Assembly (NCBI RefSeq): GCF_018279165.1
Contig: NZ_CP047289.1
Coordinates: 620,001-684,000, forward strand
Reading direction: 5' to 3'
Length of the DNA stretch: 64,000 nt
Origin: Falsirhodobacter algicola
GTDB taxonomy: Bacteria > Pseudomonadota > Alphaproteobacteria > Rhodobacterales > Rhodobacteraceae
This document shows, in pieces, positions 1 to 8,059 of the stretch. The notes below the pieces were generated by a model, which was given only the letters and a program-made list of their open reading frames with translations, had not been told where the DNA came from and ran no database searches. Made by a program: the position numbers and the translations under genes. Each line of letters begins with the position of its first letter. The stretch's first letter is position 1.

Positions 1-2
1 GC

Positions 3-1382
3 GCCCGGGCCATCGTCGAGGGGTGGAGCGGTTATGCCGCGCTGCGTACCAACCGCGCGCGCACGATCTTTCGCCGCATCCGGCCGCAGCTTCTGACGCG
101 GATGCAAAAGGCGCGGGAGCCTGAGGAGGCGCTGCTCGCTTTCGACGGTTTCCTGCGGGGCCTGCCTGCGGGCGTGCAGATATTCTCGTTGTTTGAGGCG
201 AATCCGCCGCTGGTGGATCTGATCGTGGACATCGCCTCGGTCGCGCCGGATCTCGCGCGCTATCTCTCGCGCCATTCGGGGGTGCTGGACGCGGTGATCG
301 GCGGGCGCTTCTTTGAGCCATGGCCGGGGCTTGCGGGGCTTCAGGCCGACCTTGCGCTGCATCTGGGCCGGGCAGGCGATTACGAGGCGAAGCTCGATGC
401 CTCGCGCCGCTGGATGAAGGAATGGCATTTCCGCATCGGCGTGCATCACCTGCGCGGGCTGATCGACGCGGATCAGGCCGGAACGCATTATGCCGAACTG
501 GCGCAGTCGGTGATCACCGGCCTCTGGCCCGTGGTGGTGGCGGAGTTTGCGCGGCGCCACGGCCCACCGCCGGGCGTGGGCGCGGCCGTTCTCGGCATGG
601 GCAGCCTTGGCGCGGGGCGGATGCACTCCCGCTCCGATATCGACATGATCGTCATCTACGACTGTGAAGCCGACGTGGAAAGTTCGGGCGACAAGCCATT
701 GATCGCACGCATGTATTACGCTCGGTTGACGCAAGCGCTTCTGACGGCGCTGACGGCGCAGACGGCCGAAGGCGCACTCTACGAGGCCGATATGCGGCTG
801 CGTCCTTCGGGGCGGCAAGGGCCGCTTGCGACATCGGTCGAGGCGTTCCGCACCTATCAGATGAACGAGGCATGGACGTGGGAGCATCTGGCTCTGACCC
901 GCGCACGCCCGCTTGTAGGGCCGGAGGCGCTGGTCTGCCGGGTGGAAGAATTGCGGCAGGAGGTGATCCGGGTGCGCGGGCGCGATGCGCGCGTGGCGGG
1001 CGATGTCGCCGACATGCGCCGCCGTCTGAATGCCGCCAAGCCCCTTCGGACGGCGTGGGATGCACGCAACGGCAGCGGGCGGCTGATGGATCTGGAGCTG
1101 CTGGCCCAGTGCAACGCGCTGCTCGGCGCATGCATGGCCACCTCGGTGGAGGCGCAGATGGCGGGCCTCGGTCCTTCGCTGCGTGACGCGGATCGGCTGT
1201 TCTGGCGGGTGCAATGCGCAAGTCGGCTTCTGTCGCCGGTCCCCCTCAATCCCGACGATACGGGAGAGGGTGCACGGACCTTTTTGCTGCGCGCATTGGG
1301 TCCGGAAGGTGATCTGGCGGCGGCCCTGTCGGACCATGCGGACCAAGTGGCCGCCGCCTTCGATCGTCTGTTGGCGCGTTAG
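3..1382 (+). CDS. glnE: Bifunctional glutamine synthetase adenylyltransferase/adenylyl-removing enzyme, 3' part
   Basis: The 5' end lies outside the window; the frame is open from base 3 and leaves 459 residues. GlnE attaches AMP to, or removes it from, glutamine synthetase according to nitrogen status. The visible part holds one nucleotidyltransferase domain, with GMGSLGAGRMHSRSDIDMIV around fragment residues 198-217 giving the G-S...D-x-D metal-binding signature (Asp 212 and 214). It is followed by the LRPSGRQGPLATS stretch and a helical C-terminus. Because this domain runs to the stop, it should be the C-terminal adenylylating half; the N-terminal removase half would be upstream of the window. 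The TAG stop overlaps the convergent eda stop by 4 bp, with no room for a terminator. Confidence 0.93.
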   Translation, partial: ARAIVEGWSGYAALRTNRARTIFRRIRPQLLTRMQKAREPEEALLAFDGFLRGLPAGVQIFSLFEANPPLVDLIVDIASVAPDLARYLSRHSGVLDAVIGGRFFEPWPGLAGLQADLALHLGRAGDYEAKLDASRRWMKEWHFRIGVHHLRGLIDADQAGTHYAELAQSVITGLWPVVVAEFARRHGPPPGVGAAVLGMGSLGAGRMHSRSDIDMIVIYDCEADVESSGDKPLIARMYYARLTQALLTALTAQTAEGALYEADMRLRPSGRQGPLATSVEAFRTYQMNEAWTWEHLALTRARPLVGPEALVCRVEELRQEVIRVRGRDARVAGDVADMRRRLNAAKPLRTAWDARNGSGRLMDLELLAQCNALLGACMATSVEAQMAGLGPSLRDADRLFWRVQCASRLLSPVPLNPDDTGEGARTFLLRALGPEGDLAAALSDHADQVAAAFDRLLAR

Positions 1383-2017
1383 CGCAGGGCCGCCGCTTCG
1401 CGGGCAAGCTCCTCGATCCCGGCCCAATCGCCGGCGATCATCTTGTCCTTGGGCGCGACCCAGCTTCCGCCGACGCAGAGCACGTTGGAGGAGCTGAGGT
1501 AATCCTTGGCGTTCTTCAGCGACACGCCGCCCGTCGGGCAGAAGGACACCTGCGGGATCGGACCCGACAGCGATTTGATCGCGGGCGCACCGCCGGCGCT
1601 TTCGGCCGGGAAGAACTTCTGCACGGTGTACCCACGCTCCAGCAGAAGCATCACCTCGGTCGCGGTGGCGGCGCCGGGCAGGAGGGGAAGCCCCTCATCC
1701 TCGCAGGCGGCAAGGACGCGGTCCGTCGCGCCGGGCGAAACGCCGAAGGTCGCGCCCGCGGCTTTCGCGGCCTTCACGTCGGCCGGGGTCAGCAGCGTGC
1801 CCGCACCGACGAACCCGCCCTCAATTTCGGACATGGCGCGAATCGCGTCCAGCGCGGCCGGGGTGCGCAGCGTCACCTCCAGCGCCGGAAGGCCGCCGGT
1901 GATCAACGCCTTCGCCAAGGATGCGGCGTGGGCGACATCGTCGATCACGAGAACGGGGATGACCGGCGCGAGCCGGCAGATTTCGGCGGCGCGGGAGCTT
2001 TGTTCGGCAGGTGTCAT
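1379..2017 (-). CDS. eda: KHG/KDPG aldolase (Entner-Doudoroff pathway)
   Basis: Class I aldolase, 212 residues, that splits 2-keto-3-deoxy-6-phosphogluconate into pyruvate and glyceraldehyde-3-phosphate. The Schiff-base lysine sits in TVQKFFPAE, the catalytic glutamate in ALEVTLRT, and [10 protein letters not shown] and FCPTGGVS match phosphate-binding segments of the family. The reading frame continues 27 codons upstream, but the family start [12 protein letters not shown] at 2017 gives normal length and falls 7 bp after the edd stop. It is the second gene of an edd-eda operon, so both ED enzymes should be made from one message. It is convergent with glnE. Confidence 0.95.
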   Translation of the reverse strand: MTPAEQSSRAAEICRLAPVIPVLVIDDVAHAASLAKALITGGLPALEVTLRTPAALDAIRAMSEIEGGFVGAGTLLTPADVKAAKAAGATFGVSPGATDRVLAACEDEGLPLLPGAATATEVMLLLERGYTVQKFFPAESAGGAPAIKSLSGPIPQVSFCPTGGVSLKNAKDYLSSSNVLCVGGSWVAPKDKMIAGDWAGIEELAREAAALR

Positions 2018-2024
2018 TCGATCC

Positions 2025-3830
2025 TCATACAACGACGGCGGCGCCTTCGGTGGCATTGCCGACCGTCTGGCGGAAACTCTCGAACAGCTCGCGGCCAATG
2101 CCGAAGCGGTTCGCGGTCAGATCCTCTGTCACCGGCGTGCGCGTGTCAAAGTCTGATTCCAGAATATCGATCGTACCGGCCACCGCATCGACGCGCATCC
2201 GGTCGCCATCGCGGACGCGGGCCAGCGGTCCGCCCTGCGCCGCCTCGGGGGAGACGTGGATCGCCGCGGGCACCTTGCCCGACGCACCGGACATCCGGCC
2301 GTCGGTCACCAGCGCGACCTTCAACCCACGATCCTGAAGTACCGACAGGATCGGCGTCAGCGAATGGAGTTCCGGCATCCCGTTCGCGCGCGGTCCTTGG
2401 AAGCGGACGACGACGATCGTATCCTCGGTGAAGGTATTGGCGCGGAAGGCTTCCTTCACCTCCAGCTGATCCTTGAAGACCCGCACCTTCGCCTCGACGA
2501 TCTGACGTTCGGGCGCAACGGCCGAGATCTTCATGACGCCGCGACCGACATTGCCGGACAGCTGCTTCAGACCGCCGCTCTTCTGGAAGGGATCGCTGGC
2601 GGGGCGCAGGATCTTGTCGTTGCTGCTTTCCTTCGGACCTTCGGTCCATGTCAGCTCGCCATCGACCAGCTTCGGCTCACTCCGATAGTGGGAAAGGCCG
2701 TCGCCCATCACCGTCTTCACATCGTCATGCAGCAGGCCCGCATCCAGCAACTGGCCGACCATATAGCCAAGCCCGCCCGCCGCGTGGAAATGGTTCACGT
2801 CGGCCAGACCGTTCGGATAGACTTTCGCCATCAACGGCACGGCGGCCGAGATATCTTCGAAATCTTCCAGATCGAGGATTACGCCCGAAGCCCGCGCCAT
2901 CGCCGGCAGGTGCAGCACGAGGTTCGTGGACCCGCCTGTCGCCATCAGCCCGACGATGCCGTTCACATAGGCCTTCTCGTCGAGGATCTCCGACACGGGG
3001 CGATAGTCGTTGCCAAGCGCCGTGATCCCCGCCGCACGTTCCACCGCCGCCGTGGTAAGAGCTTCGCGCAAGGGCGTGTAAGGATTGACGAAACTTGCGC
3101 CCGGCAGGTGCAGACCCATGAACTCCATCAGCATCTGGTTGGTGTTCGCGGTGCCATAGAAGGTGCAGGTGCCCGGCCCGTGATAGGAGGCCATCTCGGC
3201 GGCCATCAACTCGTCGCGGCCGATCTCACCGGCGGCGAAACGGTTGCGGACCTTGGATTTTTCGTCGTTCGGCAGGCCCGAGGTCATCGGCCCACCCGGC
3301 ACGAAGACGGACGGCACATGCCCGAAGGTGGAGGCTGCGATGATCAGGCCCGGCACGATCTTGTCGCAGATCCCAAGATAGAGCGAGGCGTCGAACACGT
3401 TGTGCGACATGGCAACACCCGCCGCCAAAGCAATGACATCACGCGAGAAAAGCGAAAGCTCCATCCCGACCTGACCTTGGGTCACGCCGTCGCACATGGC
3501 GGGCACGCCGCCTGCGACCTGCGCCGTGGCCCCCACGCGGCGGGCGGCCTCGCGGATCTGTTCGGGGTAATGTTCATAGACGCGGTGCGCCGACAGCATG
3601 TCGTTATAGGCCGTGACGATGCCGATGTTCGGCGCGCGCCCTTCGGCCAGCGTCGCTTTGTCATCCTCCATCGCGGCATAGGCGTGGGCTTGGTTGCCGC
3701 AGGACAGGTGTGCGCGCTGCGGTCCGTTGCCGGCGGCCTCTGCCATGCGTTTCAGATACGCGCTGCGCGTCGGGGCGGAGCGTTCGCGGATCCGGTCGGT
3801 GACGCGATCGAGTGTGCTGTTCAAGGTCAT
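2025..3830 (-). CDS. edd: Phosphogluconate dehydratase
   Basis: IlvD/Edd-family dehydratase, 601 residues (normal length), that converts 6-phosphogluconate to KDPG and feeds Eda next door. Three cysteine sites expected to hold the oxygen-sensitive 4Fe-4S cluster are visible: MCDGVTQG (about residue 113), GICDKI (about 154) and [12 protein letters not shown] (about 220). The C-terminal half contains [22 protein letters not shown], split here only by description, a hallmark of the family's C-terminal domain. The ATG at 3830 is preceded by an AGGTGG ribosome site. The upstream region carries a LacI-type dyad at 3890-3903, so sugar-acid control is plausible. No zwf or pgl is in the window. Confidence 0.95.
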   Translation of the reverse strand: MTLNSTLDRVTDRIRERSAPTRSAYLKRMAEAAGNGPQRAHLSCGNQAHAYAAMEDDKATLAEGRAPNIGIVTAYNDMLSAHRVYEHYPEQIREAARRVGATAQVAGGVPAMCDGVTQGQVGMELSLFSRDVIALAAGVAMSHNVFDASLYLGICDKIVPGLIIAASTFGHVPSVFVPGGPMTSGLPNDEKSKVRNRFAAGEIGRDELMAAEMASYHGPGTCTFYGTANTNQMLMEFMGLHLPGASFVNPYTPLREALTTAAVERAAGITALGNDYRPVSEILDEKAYVNGIVGLMATGGSTNLVLHLPAMARASGVILDLEDFEDISAAVPLMAKVYPNGLADVNHFHAAGGLGYMVGQLLDAGLLHDDVKTVMGDGLSHYRSEPKLVDGELTWTEGPKESSNDKILRPASDPFQKSGGLKQLSGNVGRGVMKISAVAPERQIVEAKVRVFKDQLEVKEAFRANTFTEDTIVVVRFQGPRANGMPELHSLTPILSVLQDRGLKVALVTDGRMSGASGKVPAAIHVSPEAAQGGPLARVRDGDRMRVDAVAGTIDILESDFDTRTPVTEDLTANRFGIGRELFESFRQTVGNATEGAAVVV

Positions 3831-3889
3831 GGGTCAACCACCTCTGGCATTTGTCACACGAGATGGGCTTCGTCCCGCGTTCTTCAAGA

Positions 3890-3903
3890 TGTTAGCGGTA
3901 ACT
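3890..3903. promoter_or_regulatory. LacI-family-like operator upstream of edd
   Basis: The 14-mer TGTTAGCGGTAACT is an imperfect dyad centred on CG, as in LacI/GntR-family operators; 5 of 7 half-site positions match. It lies 60 bp upstream of the edd start and about 110 bp upstream of the divergent small gene at 4013, so it could control either. No cognate regulator gene is in the window. Confidence 0.4.
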
Positions 3904-4012
3904 GCGCCCGATGGGAACCCCAGCGATGCGTTCGGCGCATGGCAGGAATACGAACTCGGATGTCCTCCTGACAAGGGCGCGGTGTTATCTACGGTCTCGG
4001 GAGGCGAAACCA

Positions 4013-4165
4013 ATGAAAGAGGTTATCCCCATGATGCCGAACCAACATGAGCTGATGATCGCGGCCCAACGCGAGCGCACTCTCTATCTTGCATCGCTTC
4101 TTCGTGCGGCCGTTCGCAAGTTCAAATCGCTGGGCCTGCGCAAGGCGACCCCGAAGGCCATCTGA
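4013..4165 (+). CDS. Small basic protein, DUF1127/RSP_7527-like
   Basis: A 50-residue protein with an acidic/neutral N-terminus and the basic C-terminal helix LLRAAVRKFKSLGLRKAT. Short Rhodobacteraceae proteins ending in such Arg/Lys-rich helices (DUF1127 and relatives) are often stress-induced and linked to RNA turnover; that link is by resemblance only. The ATG at 4013 is chosen because GGGAGG lies 7 bases before it. A second ATG pair at 4028/4031 lacks its own site. The frame stays open further upstream but has no ribosome site. It is divergent from edd, and 33 bp precede the next gene. Confidence 0.6.
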   Translation: MKEVIPMMPNQHELMIAAQRERTLYLASLLRAAVRKFKSLGLRKATPKAI

Positions 4166-4198
4166 GGCCTTTCTCTGCGAGCGCGAAGCGGCTAAGGG

Positions 4199-5404
4199 AT
4201 GGCCATGACAGACATGCCCCTTCCCATCGTCCGCTTGCGCCCGAAGGCCGAAGCCCGCGCGATCCGCCACGGCTTCCCCTGGATCTATGCCGACGAACTG
4301 GTCACGGACCGCCGGACCCAGAAACTTCCCCCCGGCGCGCTTGCCGTGCTGGAAGATGCCGATCGTCGCCCGCTTGCGCTGGTGACGGTGAACACCGCGT
4401 CCCGCATCATCGGGCGGGTCCTCGACCGCAATCCCGAAGCGGTGCTGGACCAGCCATGGATCGAGGCGCGCCTTGCCCGCGCCCTTCAGCTGCGCGAGCG
4501 CCTGTTCGACAAACCCTTCTACCGCCTGATCCATGCCGAGGCCGATGGCCTTCCCGGCGTGATCATCGACCGTTTCGGCGATGCTGCCGTCATCCAGCCG
4601 AACGCAGCTTGGGCCGATGCGCATCTCGATCTGATCGTGGCCGCGCTGGTGCAGGTGACGGGCGTGAAGACGGTCGTCATGAACGGCTCGGGCCGCGCCC
4701 GCAGCCTCGAGGGGCTGGCCGAGGAAACGCGCGTTCTGATCGGCGAGATCGACGCCCCGGTGCCGGTTTCCATGAACGGCGCGACCTATCTGGCCGACCT
4801 CACGGGCGGGCAGAAGACGGGACTCTTCTACGATCAGCGTCCGAACCATGCCTTTGCGGCCGGGCTTGCGCGGGATGCGCGCGTCCTTGATGTCTTTTCC
4901 CATGTCGGGGGCTTTGCTTTGGCGGCCTTGGCGGGCGGGGCGGCGTCGGCGCTGGCCGTGGATGCCTCGGCCTCGGCGCTGGCCTTGGCCGAGGGCGGGG
5001 CAAAGGCGGGCGGCGTGGCCGATCGCTTCTCTACCCGGCGCGGCGATGCCTTCGACACGCTCGAAGCCTTGGCCGAAGAGGGGGCGAGGTTCGATCTCGT
5101 GATCTGCGATCCGCCCGCCTTCGCGCCGGCCAAGCCCGCATTGGAGGCCGGTCTGCGCGCGTATGAGCGGATTGCGCGCCTGGCGGCCCCGCTGGTCGCG
5201 CCGGGTGGGTATCTGGTGCTCTGCTCCTGTTCCCATGCGGCGGATCTCGCCTCGTTCCGCAACGCTTCGGCGCGGGGGATTGGGCGCGGTGGGCGGCGGG
5301 CGCAACTTCTGCACACGGGCTTTGCCGGTGCGGATCACCCGATGCTGCCCCAACTGGCCGAGAGCGGCTATCTCAAGTCGCTGTTCTTCCGGCTCGACGG
5401 GTGA
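4199..5404 (+). CDS. rlmI: RlmI-like 23S rRNA (cytosine-C5) methyltransferase
   Basis: 401 residues. An N-terminal PUA-type RNA-binding domain (VRLRPKAEARAIRHGFPWIY) is followed by a class I SAM methyltransferase domain. Motif I is VLDVFSHVGGFALAALAGG (about 231-249). The DPPAF motif (about 306) and the SCSH cysteine (about 345) are the expected substrate and catalytic region of RlmI-type m5C enzymes. GGQKTGLFYDQR just before motif I is a strong family signature. ATG at 4199 and at 4205 are both possible. The stop overlaps the next gene's GTG by 4 bp, so the two are translationally coupled. Confidence 0.85.
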   Translation: MAMTDMPLPIVRLRPKAEARAIRHGFPWIYADELVTDRRTQKLPPGALAVLEDADRRPLALVTVNTASRIIGRVLDRNPEAVLDQPWIEARLARALQLRERLFDKPFYRLIHAEADGLPGVIIDRFGDAAVIQPNAAWADAHLDLIVAALVQVTGVKTVVMNGSGRARSLEGLAEETRVLIGEIDAPVPVSMNGATYLADLTGGQKTGLFYDQRPNHAFAAGLARDARVLDVFSHVGGFALAALAGGAASALAVDASASALALAEGGAKAGGVADRFSTRRGDAFDTLEALAEEGARFDLVICDPPAFAPAKPALEAGLRAYERIARLAAPLVAPGGYLVLCSCSHAADLASFRNASARGIGRGGRRAQLLHTGFAGADHPMLPQLAESGYLKSLFFRLDG

Positions 5405-5937
5405 GGGCGGTCCTCGACACCTGCGTGATCTTTCCGCCCGTCCTTCGGGACATGCTTTTGGGGGTGGCGGCGCAGGGGGTGTTCGTGCCGCTGTGGTCCG
5501 AGCGCATTCTGGAGGAATGGGCGCGTGCCGCCCGCCGCCACGGCTCCGAAGACGAGGCGCGGGCGGTGGGTGCCGCGATGCGGGCGCAGTTCGCATCCGC
5601 CACCGTTCCGCCCCGTCCGGGGCTGGAGGCACGGCTGCATCTGCCCGATGAGAACGACATCCACGTCCTTGCCACCGCCATCGCCGGCAGCGCGGATGTC
5701 ATCGTCACGTTCAACGCACAAGATTTTCCCCGCCACATCCTCGCCGCCGAAGGGGTGGAGCGCCGCGATCCCGACAGCCTTTTGTGGGAGATGTGGTCCC
5801 ACCATCCCGCCCCGGTGGCGGAGGTGGCGCAACGCGTCCATCGCCGCGCCGAAGAGATCGCGGGTCAGCCCGTGTCGCTGCGGGCGCTTTTGAAACGCGC
5901 GGGCCTGCCGCGCGTTGCAAAGGCAGTCACCGCCTAG
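5401..5937 (+). CDS. PIN-domain protein (RSP_2648-like)
   Basis: 178 residues opening with the PIN signature RAVLDTCVIFPPVLRD; Asp 6 is the first metal ligand. The ENDIHVLATAI and IVTFNAQDFP segments carry the later acidic residues of the fold, so a Mg-dependent ribonuclease active site looks intact. It starts with GTG inside the stop of the upstream rRNA methyltransferase. No antitoxin gene flanks it, so it is either an RNA-processing enzyme or an orphan VapC-like protein. Its stop overlaps the convergent lipoprotein gene by 4 bp. The family assignment is good; the substrate is unknown. Confidence 0.8.
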   Translation: MRAVLDTCVIFPPVLRDMLLGVAAQGVFVPLWSERILEEWARAARRHGSEDEARAVGAAMRAQFASATVPPRPGLEARLHLPDENDIHVLATAIAGSADVIVTFNAQDFPRHILAAEGVERRDPDSLLWEMWSHHPAPVAEVAQRVHRRAEEIAGQPVSLRALLKRAGLPRVAKAVTA

Positions 5938-7289
5938 AAGCCGATGGGGGGCGACAGCGCCTCCACCCCGGCGAGGCGGGTGCGCAGATCGTCATCCGAA
6001 CGGAAACCGTAGCGCCCCCAAGCAAGGCTCTCGCGCCGGGCGGCGGCTGCGGCGGTCTTCTGCCCCTCAAGGCGCAGCGCTTCGGAGCGGATCATCAGCA
6101 GGGTGGACAGAAGGCCCGCATTCTCGGCCCGGCGGGCGACGGGAATGGCCGCATCGGTCAGAAGATGCACCGCCTCGGTCTGGCCTGCGGAGAGGGCGAA
6201 GGCGGCCATCTGCATATCCACATGCGCCACGCGCACATCGTCATCGGGCAGGGTGCGGAAGACGCGCGCCGCCTCGATGAAACCGCCGAGCGCCGCCGCC
6301 ACATCCGTATCGAGGCTGAGCCGCGCAACGGCGAACCAACTGAACCCGAGGCGCGCATCGGTCCAGCCTTCGGATTGCGCGATGCGCAGCGCGCGTTTTG
6401 CCGAACGCAACCGCGCACTATCCGTCGCGTCCGGACCAAGCGCGGTTTCGATCGCGCGAATCCATGACCTCGGCGTGTCCGGCGGCACGGCAGGGGCCGA
6501 AAACTCCCCCGACGGGTTGTAACGGCGCAGCAGTTGCGGAACGATCACCTCGGCCTGCGCGCGCGTCGTGCCGCTGGGCAGCTCCGGCGAATTGTAGAGG
6601 CGCAGCATCAGCATGTCGAAACCGGTCAGCACGCTCAGGAAATTGTCGTCGTTGAAGATCGTGTCCGGGATCCGGTAGAGATCGTTCAGCGGCCCGATCG
6701 CCTGCGCGAGTTCCTCGTTCAGGCAGTCGCGCATCTCCTGCGGGCTTTCGTCGGCGGGGATGAAGACCGCGACATGATCGCGCCGCGTCAAGAGACCCCA
6801 GTCGAGTTCCGGATTGCGGAGATTCTGCGTGTATTCGGTGAAGGAGCGGACCTGCGGCACCACGAAACAGGCCGCCGTCGGCGCGGCCTTGTGCAGACGT
6901 TCGGCCGGCACGAATTCGATCGTGACCGAAGCCGGGGCCGTGGCGCGCTTGATGTCCACATGCGCCTCTTTGCGCAGGCGACCGATCACGCGGTCCAGAT
7001 CCGTCATCGCGACCTTGGGCGCGGGGCCGTTCACGGCCACGGTGATGGGCCCGTCGAACCGGCTCATCACGGGCAGGGTGTCGCCATTCTCCATCGCGAA
7101 GGACAGATCGAGGAAGTCGCGCGCCATTTCGGCATTGCTGCGATGCGGGGGCATCGGCGTAACGGTGGTGAAGTGGTTCATCGGGGGCAGCGGGTCCGTC
7201 AGGGGGGCGACCGCCTCCATGGTGACGGGCGGCGCGCTGGCTGCGCATGCGCAAAGTGCAAGGCATGACAGGACGGGGAGGAAACGCAT
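5934..7289 (-). CDS. DUF2927-containing putative lipoprotein
   Basis: 451 residues starting MRFLPVLSCLALCACAASAP, a signal peptide with a lipobox-like LCAC ending, so probably a lipid-anchored envelope protein. The central region holds a DUF2927-type domain: DFLDLSFAMENGD, RFDGPITVAVNG, and CLNEELAQAIGPLNDL with the conserved E-E-L-x-Q segment, recalling a degenerate metalloprotease fold. The C-terminal third is helical and repeat-like. The start at 7289 is chosen for the signal peptide; the frame continues 38 codons upstream with no signal. Function is unknown in the family. Confidence 0.75.
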   Translation of the reverse strand: MRFLPVLSCLALCACAASAPPVTMEAVAPLTDPLPPMNHFTTVTPMPPHRSNAEMARDFLDLSFAMENGDTLPVMSRFDGPITVAVNGPAPKVAMTDLDRVIGRLRKEAHVDIKRATAPASVTIEFVPAERLHKAAPTAACFVVPQVRSFTEYTQNLRNPELDWGLLTRRDHVAVFIPADESPQEMRDCLNEELAQAIGPLNDLYRIPDTIFNDDNFLSVLTGFDMLMLRLYNSPELPSGTTRAQAEVIVPQLLRRYNPSGEFSAPAVPPDTPRSWIRAIETALGPDATDSARLRSAKRALRIAQSEGWTDARLGFSWFAVARLSLDTDVAAALGGFIEAARVFRTLPDDDVRVAHVDMQMAAFALSAGQTEAVHLLTDAAIPVARRAENAGLLSTLLMIRSEALRLEGQKTAAAAARRESLAWGRYGFRSDDDLRTRLAGVEALSPPIGF

Positions 7290-7597
7290 GCGGGAGGCTC
7301 TTCTTCTTGGGCGGGGCTGCGGTCCGCCCCTGCCGCCGACGATAGAGATTTCCATGGCCGGGTGAAGGGCCAATCCTCGGGCCGTAGAGGGGTGGTGCCA
7401 CAAGATGCAGCGTGGATCATCACAAAACTGCCATGGAATTGTGCAATGCAGCGGCTAGTTTGTGCGGAGCGGACGAAACCCGCACCCCGACCCCGTGCGA
7501 TAGTGACAGTCGGGATACAACAGGATATGCGGACGCGCAGAAAGGGAGTGCCGGACCGAACCTTCGCCCAGATGGTCCGGCCTGCGGAAAGGCAGCC
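7290..7597. other. Divergent intergenic region, no gene seen
   Basis: 308 bases separate the DUF2927 lipoprotein gene from dksA. It contains GGGCGG...CCGCCC (about 7309-7327), which would form a short hairpin in the lipoprotein-gene leader. In-frame extensions of dksA exist here but have no ribosome site and no family similarity. The long leader ahead of dksA may carry its promoter; I could not pick a convincing -35/-10 pair. Confidence 0.5.
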
Positions 7598-8020
7598 ATG
7601 AGAGCAGAAATCTTTCTTACAGACGATTACCGTCCCGCCGAGTCGGAACCCTTCATGAATGATCGGCAGCTGGAATACTTCCGCCGCAAGCTGCTGAACT
7701 GGAAGGCGGAACTTCTGGAACAGAGTGCCGAGACCATCGAAGGGCTGCAGGATTCTGGCCGCAACGTGCCCGACATCGCCGATCGCGCCTCCGAGGAGAC
7801 GGACCGTGCGCTGGAATTGCGCACCCGCGACCGCCAGCGCAAGCTCGTCTCCAAGATCGACGCGGCCCTGCGCCGGATCGACAACGGGGAATACGGCTAT
7901 TGCGAAGTGACGGGGGAGCCGATCTCGCTGCGCCGTCTGGACGCACGCCCCATCGCGACGATGACGCTGGAAGCGCAGGAAAAGCATGAACGCCGGGAAA
8001 AGGTGCATCGCGACGACTGA
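7598..8020 (+). CDS. dksA: DksA-family RNA polymerase-binding regulator (non-zinc form)
   Basis: 140 residues. DksA enters the RNA polymerase secondary channel and, with ppGpp, adjusts rRNA and amino-acid promoters. A coiled coil runs from about residue 25 to 100 with the tip motif NVPDIADRASEETDRALELR. The globular end reads GEYGYCEVTGEPISLRRLDARPIATM: only one of the four zinc-finger cysteines remains (C-x-x-T, then threonine and alanine later). The C-terminal helix LEAQEKHERREK is kept. The start at 7598 follows GGAAAGG and gives normal length; the longer frame back to 7412 is unlikely. A hairpin at 8039-8054 follows. Confidence 0.9.
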   Translation: MRAEIFLTDDYRPAESEPFMNDRQLEYFRRKLLNWKAELLEQSAETIEGLQDSGRNVPDIADRASEETDRALELRTRDRQRKLVSKIDAALRRIDNGEYGYCEVTGEPISLRRLDARPIATMTLEAQEKHERREKVHRDD

Positions 8021-8038
8021 TCGCGGCACGGCGCGGAC

Positions 8039-8054
8039 GGCCCCGAAGGGGGCC
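8039..8054 (+). other. Hairpin covering the ribosome site of the monooxygenase gene
   Basis: GGCCCC-GAAG-GGGGCC forms a 6-bp stem between dksA and the next gene. The 3' arm includes the AGGGGG Shine-Dalgarno (8047-8052) of the gene starting at 8060. There is no U-tract, so it is more likely to dampen translation or act as an mRNA end than to be an intrinsic terminator. Confidence 0.45.
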
Positions 8055-8059
8055 GCCGC

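Noticed and set aside
2256-3971. 571-codon plus-strand frame over edd
   Set aside because: Antisense shadow of a full-length, motif-complete dehydratase gene.
5401-5937. VapBC toxin-antitoxin pair
   Set aside because: No small antitoxin gene on either side; the upstream partner is an rRNA methyltransferase.
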